A stretch of DNA of 16,939 nt, from assembly GCA_964410625.1 (NCBI GenBank), contig CAYPHY010000070.1, positions 1 to 16,939 on the forward strand, read 5' to 3'. This DNA is from CAYPHY01 sp964410625. GTDB taxonomy: Bacteria; Chloroflexota; Anaerolineae; Promineifilales; Promineifilaceae. Positions within the stretch are counted from its first letter, which is position 1. Each line of letters starts with the position of its first letter. Both the position numbers and the translations under genes were made by a program. The notes under the pieces were generated by a model. That model worked only from the letters and a program-made list of their open reading frames with translations. It searched no databases and was not told the DNA's origin. Of this stretch, positions 13,923 to 16,939 are shown one piece after another.

Positions 13923-16757
13923 TTACTCTACCGTAATCTGTATCGTATGGGGTTCGCCGACGTAGTTGCTGTCTTTGACGACGATCAGACGCAGGAAGTA
14001 ATTGCCCGGTGGCAGACCTTCGGCGAATAGCGTCTCAAGATGCCCATTGACCACCGGCGTGTTGTGTGTGTCGCCTAGCGTCAACCACTGTACCTCGCCG
14101 CCGCTTTGGGGAATGCCTAACTCCAGCTTATAGAACTCCACATCATTGGGGTCGAAGCTGGCCGTGCCGATGATCAGGGTCTGGCCGGAAACGGTATCCC
14201 CCTCTTTCGGCGAAGTGATGCGCCACACGGCCGCCCTCCCCTGTCCCCCCGCCAGGGCCAACAACTCCTCATTACACGCCTCCGTGGGTAAAATAGCGAT
14301 GTTGTTCTCCTGCGCCCATTCATGCGCCGCTTTCAGGCTCTCCGGGTTTCGTGGCGGGGTGAGGAATATCTGCGGCAACGCTTCCGGCGGCATCAAATCT
14401 AACGCCGCGCCTTGCGGGAAGTGGCAGAACAGTTGGGATGGCGGAGCATCTTCATCCACCAGACCGGTGGGTGCTAGGCTGGGAACCCCGGCCACCGCTC
14501 CCAAGTCTGGGATTGGTGGCAGCGCCAGGGCGGGGATACGCCAGACGGCCGGATCAAGCTCCTCCCAGGTTAAAGTAGGGAGATTGGGATCAAGGGCCGG
14601 TGTAGGTGTCGGCGCGGCCGCTCCCGTTCCCGTCAAAATCCACTCCGAACCGGCGGGCGTACACTCTATGCTGCCAATCGTCGCCGAGGAAATAGCACAC
14701 AGTGACTTCTCTTCCAATCCGGCGGGCGGGGTGAAGCTGTTGGCCGGTGGTTGTCCATTCACCGCCAGCCGCGTCACCATTTCCGCATTGCTGTAAACAC
14801 CTTGCATATAGGCCGCCCACAGCGGGGCCGCCCCATCCAGGCCGCTGATGTCAATCATCTCGCTGTTATCGGTATTGCCCGTCCAGACACCGACGACCAA
14901 CCCCGGTGTATAGCCAACCGTCCAGTTGTCGCGGAAGTCGTTGGTGGTGCCGGTTTTGACGGCCGCTGGGAAAGGCACTTCCAGTGGACTCGTCGCCCCC
15001 ATCGCCGGCGTACGCGCCTCGTTGTCGTCGAGAATATCACTGATCAGAAAGGCCACGCGCGGATCAACGACCTGGGTTGCCGGTTGGGGCTGGTACTCAT
15101 ACAACACTTCTCCGGCCGTGTTTTCCACGCGCAAAATGGAGATGGGTGCGACCTGGTTGCCGTTGTTGGCAAAGACAGCATAGGCGGTCGTTAGTTCCAG
15201 CGGCGTGACTTCGCCACCACCCAAGGTGAGGGAGAGGCCGTAGGTGCTGGAATCCTGGTTCCAACTGTTGATGCCCAGTTGACGGCCGAAATCGAGCAAC
15301 CCCGGAACGCCTACATCTTGCAAGGCCAACACCGCCGGAACGTTATAGCTATTTGCCAGCGCATCGCGCAGGCGTACCGGGCCATGGAAGCGGCCGTCAT
15401 AGTTCACCGGGCTATAGGTTTCGCCGTTAAACTGCTCATACTCCACCGGCACATCCCAGAGGATGTCGGCCGCCGTCCATGCCGGCGGCCCATCCAGGCG
15501 CGGCGAGAGCGCCAGTGCATAGGTTAGCGGCTTAATCGCGCTCCCTGGTTGTTGCAAAGAAAGGGCAACGTTCACATGCCCGTCAATGCTTTCGTCGCGG
15601 TAATCCACGCTGCCCAACATCGCCAGGATTTCCCCTGTCCCCGGCTTGAGGGCGACCAATGAGGCGTTGGTCAGGTTATGCTCCGGCGCAATCGCGTCCA
15701 CATGCTGGCGGGCCAGTTGCTCGGCCAACTGCTGGAACTCCATATCCAGCGTGGTGGTGATCCGCAAACCGCCATTGGCAACCACATCCGCCCCAAACTG
15801 TTCTTCTAGCTGCTGGCGCACACTAACGGAGAAATGGGGCGCGGCCAAACTGACCTCTTGCGGGGCAAAGTTTAGCGGTTCCAAATAGGCTGCTTCCGCC
15901 TGGGACTGGTCAATATACGCCTCGCTGACCATCAGATTCAGCACCAGCCACTGCCGTTGTTTGGCCCCTTCCAAATTGATCAGGGGATCGAGGTCAACCG
16001 GGCTTTGCGGCAGACCGGCCAGGAGGCTGGCCTCACCCAATGTGAGATCGGCCGCCGACTTGCGGAAATAACTCTGCGACGCCGCTTCAATCCCATAGGC
16101 GAGATTGCCATAGTAAATCTCGTTGAGGTAAATCTCCATTACCTCATCCTTGCTGAAATCATGAGCCATGATCCAGGCCAGGACGATCTCCTTGATCTTG
16201 CGGTCATAGGAAACGGCCGTGCGCTCCTCATAGTCAAAAGCGAGATGGCGCACCACCTGCTGGGTGATCGTGCTGCCACCCACCGGCCGAGCATCGGGAT
16301 TACGCAAATTGGCGATCAACGCGGCGACCAGCGAAGGGGCATCCAGGCCGATGTTCTCATAATAGGTATCGTCCTCAACCGCCACCGTCGCCTGGATCAA
16401 ATGTGGTGGCACTTCGGCCAGGGGGATGGTTGTCCGCTTTCCCTCGCCAAAAATCTCCCATAGCACATTGCCATTGCGGTCGAGGATTTGCGTCGTCTCA
16501 AACGTCTCCCGTTCGCGGGCACTCTCCAGTTGGACAACACCCTCCTCGATCTCGCTCGACCAATTGGCATAGACCAACCCACCCACGGCCGCTGCCCCAA
16601 CAAAGACGACAACAGCCAGCAGCAACAGGCTAACCAGCAGTAAACGGCCGAAGCAGCCGCACCCCCCACACCCCTGTCGCTCCGCCTGTGGTTGGGGTTG
16701 TGCCGCCGGAATATATTGGACGGGTGGCGTTGATTGGCCTGGTTGCTGTTGCATCAT
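13923..16757 (-). CDS. Class A penicillin-binding protein (PBP1A-like, GT51 plus transpeptidase)
   Basis: This 944-residue bifunctional peptidoglycan synthase has a Pro/Gln-rich cytoplasmic tail with CGGCGC at 30-35, one membrane helix (about 39-63), and GT51 motifs EDDTYYENIG at 128-137 (catalytic Glu128), GGSTITQQ at 160-167, RKIKE at 186-190 and IYLNEIYYGN at 209-218. The transpeptidase motifs are SAIK (Ser406, Lys409), SYN (470-472) and KTGT (601-604). After it come a Pro/Thr-rich linker (about 711-775) and a C-terminal beta-sandwich (about 846-944) of the Ig/FN3-like type seen on Chloroflexota PBPs. The second ATG (16754) is also possible; AGGT upstream fits either. The GT51 motif has Asn where many PBPs have His. 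It is first in an apparent PBP-merR unit, so cell-wall synthesis and metal sensing may share a transcript. Confidence 0.93.
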   Translation of the reverse strand: MMQQQPGQSTPPVQYIPAAQPQPQAERQGCGGCGCFGRLLLVSLLLLAVVVFVGAAAVGGLVYANWSSEIEEGVVQLESARERETFETTQILDRNGNVLWEIFGEGKRTTIPLAEVPPHLIQATVAVEDDTYYENIGLDAPSLVAALIANLRNPDARPVGGSTITQQVVRHLAFDYEERTAVSYDRKIKEIVLAWIMAHDFSKDEVMEIYLNEIYYGNLAYGIEAASQSYFRKSAADLTLGEASLLAGLPQSPVDLDPLINLEGAKQRQWLVLNLMVSEAYIDQSQAEAAYLEPLNFAPQEVSLAAPHFSVSVRQQLEEQFGADVVANGGLRITTTLDMEFQQLAEQLARQHVDAIAPEHNLTNASLVALKPGTGEILAMLGSVDYRDESIDGHVNVALSLQQPGSAIKPLTYALALSPRLDGPPAWTAADILWDVPVEYEQFNGETYSPVNYDGRFHGPVRLRDALANSYNVPAVLALQDVGVPGLLDFGRQLGINSWNQDSSTYGLSLTLGGGEVTPLELTTAYAVFANNGNQVAPISILRVENTAGEVLYEYQPQPATQVVDPRVAFLISDILDDNEARTPAMGATSPLEVPFPAAVKTGTTNDFRDNWTVGYTPGLVVGVWTGNTDNSEMIDISGLDGAAPLWAAYMQGVYSNAEMVTRLAVNGQPPANSFTPPAGLEEKSLCAISSATIGSIECTPAGSEWILTGTGAAAPTPTPALDPNLPTLTWEELDPAVWRIPALALPPIPDLGAVAGVPSLAPTGLVDEDAPPSQLFCHFPQGAALDLMPPEALPQIFLTPPRNPESLKAAHEWAQENNIAILPTEACNEELLALAGGQGRAAVWRITSPKEGDTVSGQTLIIGTASFDPNDVEFYKLELGIPQSGGEVQWLTLGDTHNTPVVNGHLETLFAEGLPPGNYFLRLIVVKDSNYVGEPHTIQITVE

Positions 16758-16766
16758 ACTTACCTG

Positions 16767-16831
16767 CTATACCAATATACGACTACACCACATGGGATGG
16801 CGTGTATTGGTCTATTGGTGTATTGGTATAG
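16767..16831. repeat. Octad tandem repeat and inverted copy upstream of the PBP gene
   Basis: Three 8-base units GTATTGGT, CTATTGGT, GTATTGGT occupy 16804-16827. The tail TATTGGTATAG (16821-16831) is perfectly inverted relative to CTATACCAATA (16767-16777), giving an 11-base stem with a 43-base loop. The element fills the leader/promoter region just before the PBP start, so it may affect expression. Confidence 0.65.
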
Positions 16832-16939
16832 TGTAGTGCAACTGTGGTTCGGCCGCTATGCGCTCTACAAACGTTAAATAGACGTTAAGCCAACGGAGCG
16901 CTTAAAGCAAACCATCTACCAGAAGCGCAGTATAATTAA
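16832..16939. other. Noncoding right end with possible outward promoter
   Basis: No ORF with coding character is seen. A TATAAT at 16931-16936 on the plus strand could be the -10 of a gene beyond the window, but no good -35 is visible. ACGTTAA is directly repeated at 16871-16877 and 16882-16888, spaced 11 bases start to start, which could be a regulator site or chance. No promoter for the minus-strand PBP gene could be assigned with confidence. Confidence 0.3.

Noticed and set aside
14146..14796. Long plus-strand open frame inside the PBP gene
   Set aside because: It is antisense to a strongly supported class A PBP; composition and residues look like a shadow frame of GC-rich coding DNA.

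Overview
The window reads as a moderately GC-rich bacterial chromosome segment, most likely from a filamentous or environmental Chloroflexota (Anaerolineae/Caldilineae-type). This is inferred from the mix of DUF92, DUF2723 and GT39 membrane proteins, a class A PBP with a C-terminal Ig-like domain, an absence of strong Shine-Dalgarno sites, and a striking excess of the hexamer CGGCCG. No rRNA, tRNA, integrase, transposase or CRISPR array was seen. There is no gene-free stretch longer than about 200 bases.

Layout. (1) Left end, 1-1022: a hairpin repeat, a short octad repeat and a DUF92 membrane protein. (2) 1035-3285, minus strand: a DUF2723 membrane glycosyltransferase-like protein and an orphan AbrB/MazE-type regulator. 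A promoter region at 3286-3464 drives genes in both directions. (3) 3465-7788, plus strand: an alkyltransferase-like (ATL) protein lacking the catalytic Cys, a Gfo/Idh/MocA oxidoreductase, a polyprenyl-phosphate-type GT2, and the ATPase and permease of a Mn/Zn-type ABC importer. (4) 7927-9780: an AT-rich GT39-like gene that looks foreign, followed by a Fur-family regulator and a truncated DinB/ClbS-like fragment. (5) 10707-16757, minus strand: a class A penicillin-binding protein, a MerR-family regulator with an unusual sensor domain, and a P1B-type Zn/Cd/Pb exporter. The exporter has its own MerR-type promoter with a 20-bp spacer.

Working together. The centre-right of the window is a metal-homeostasis neighbourhood: an importer (ABC ATPase and permease, no binding protein present), a Fur-type repressor, and a MerR-controlled efflux ATPase. 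The GT39 insert separates importer from Fur. The fur and ATPase promoters both place the predicted transcription start at the start codon, which suggests leaderless mRNAs.

The most unusual layer is the repeats. At least seven short tandem arrays of 7-bp or 8-bp units, each array of a different sequence, are scattered through the window. Two of them lie in frame inside genes (the DUF2723 protein and the A-domain of the P-type ATPase) and one sits where the ribosome binding site of the GT2 gene should be. In addition, a perfect 24-bp inverted repeat supplies the merR stop codon, and CGGCCG occurs about 77 times by hand count.
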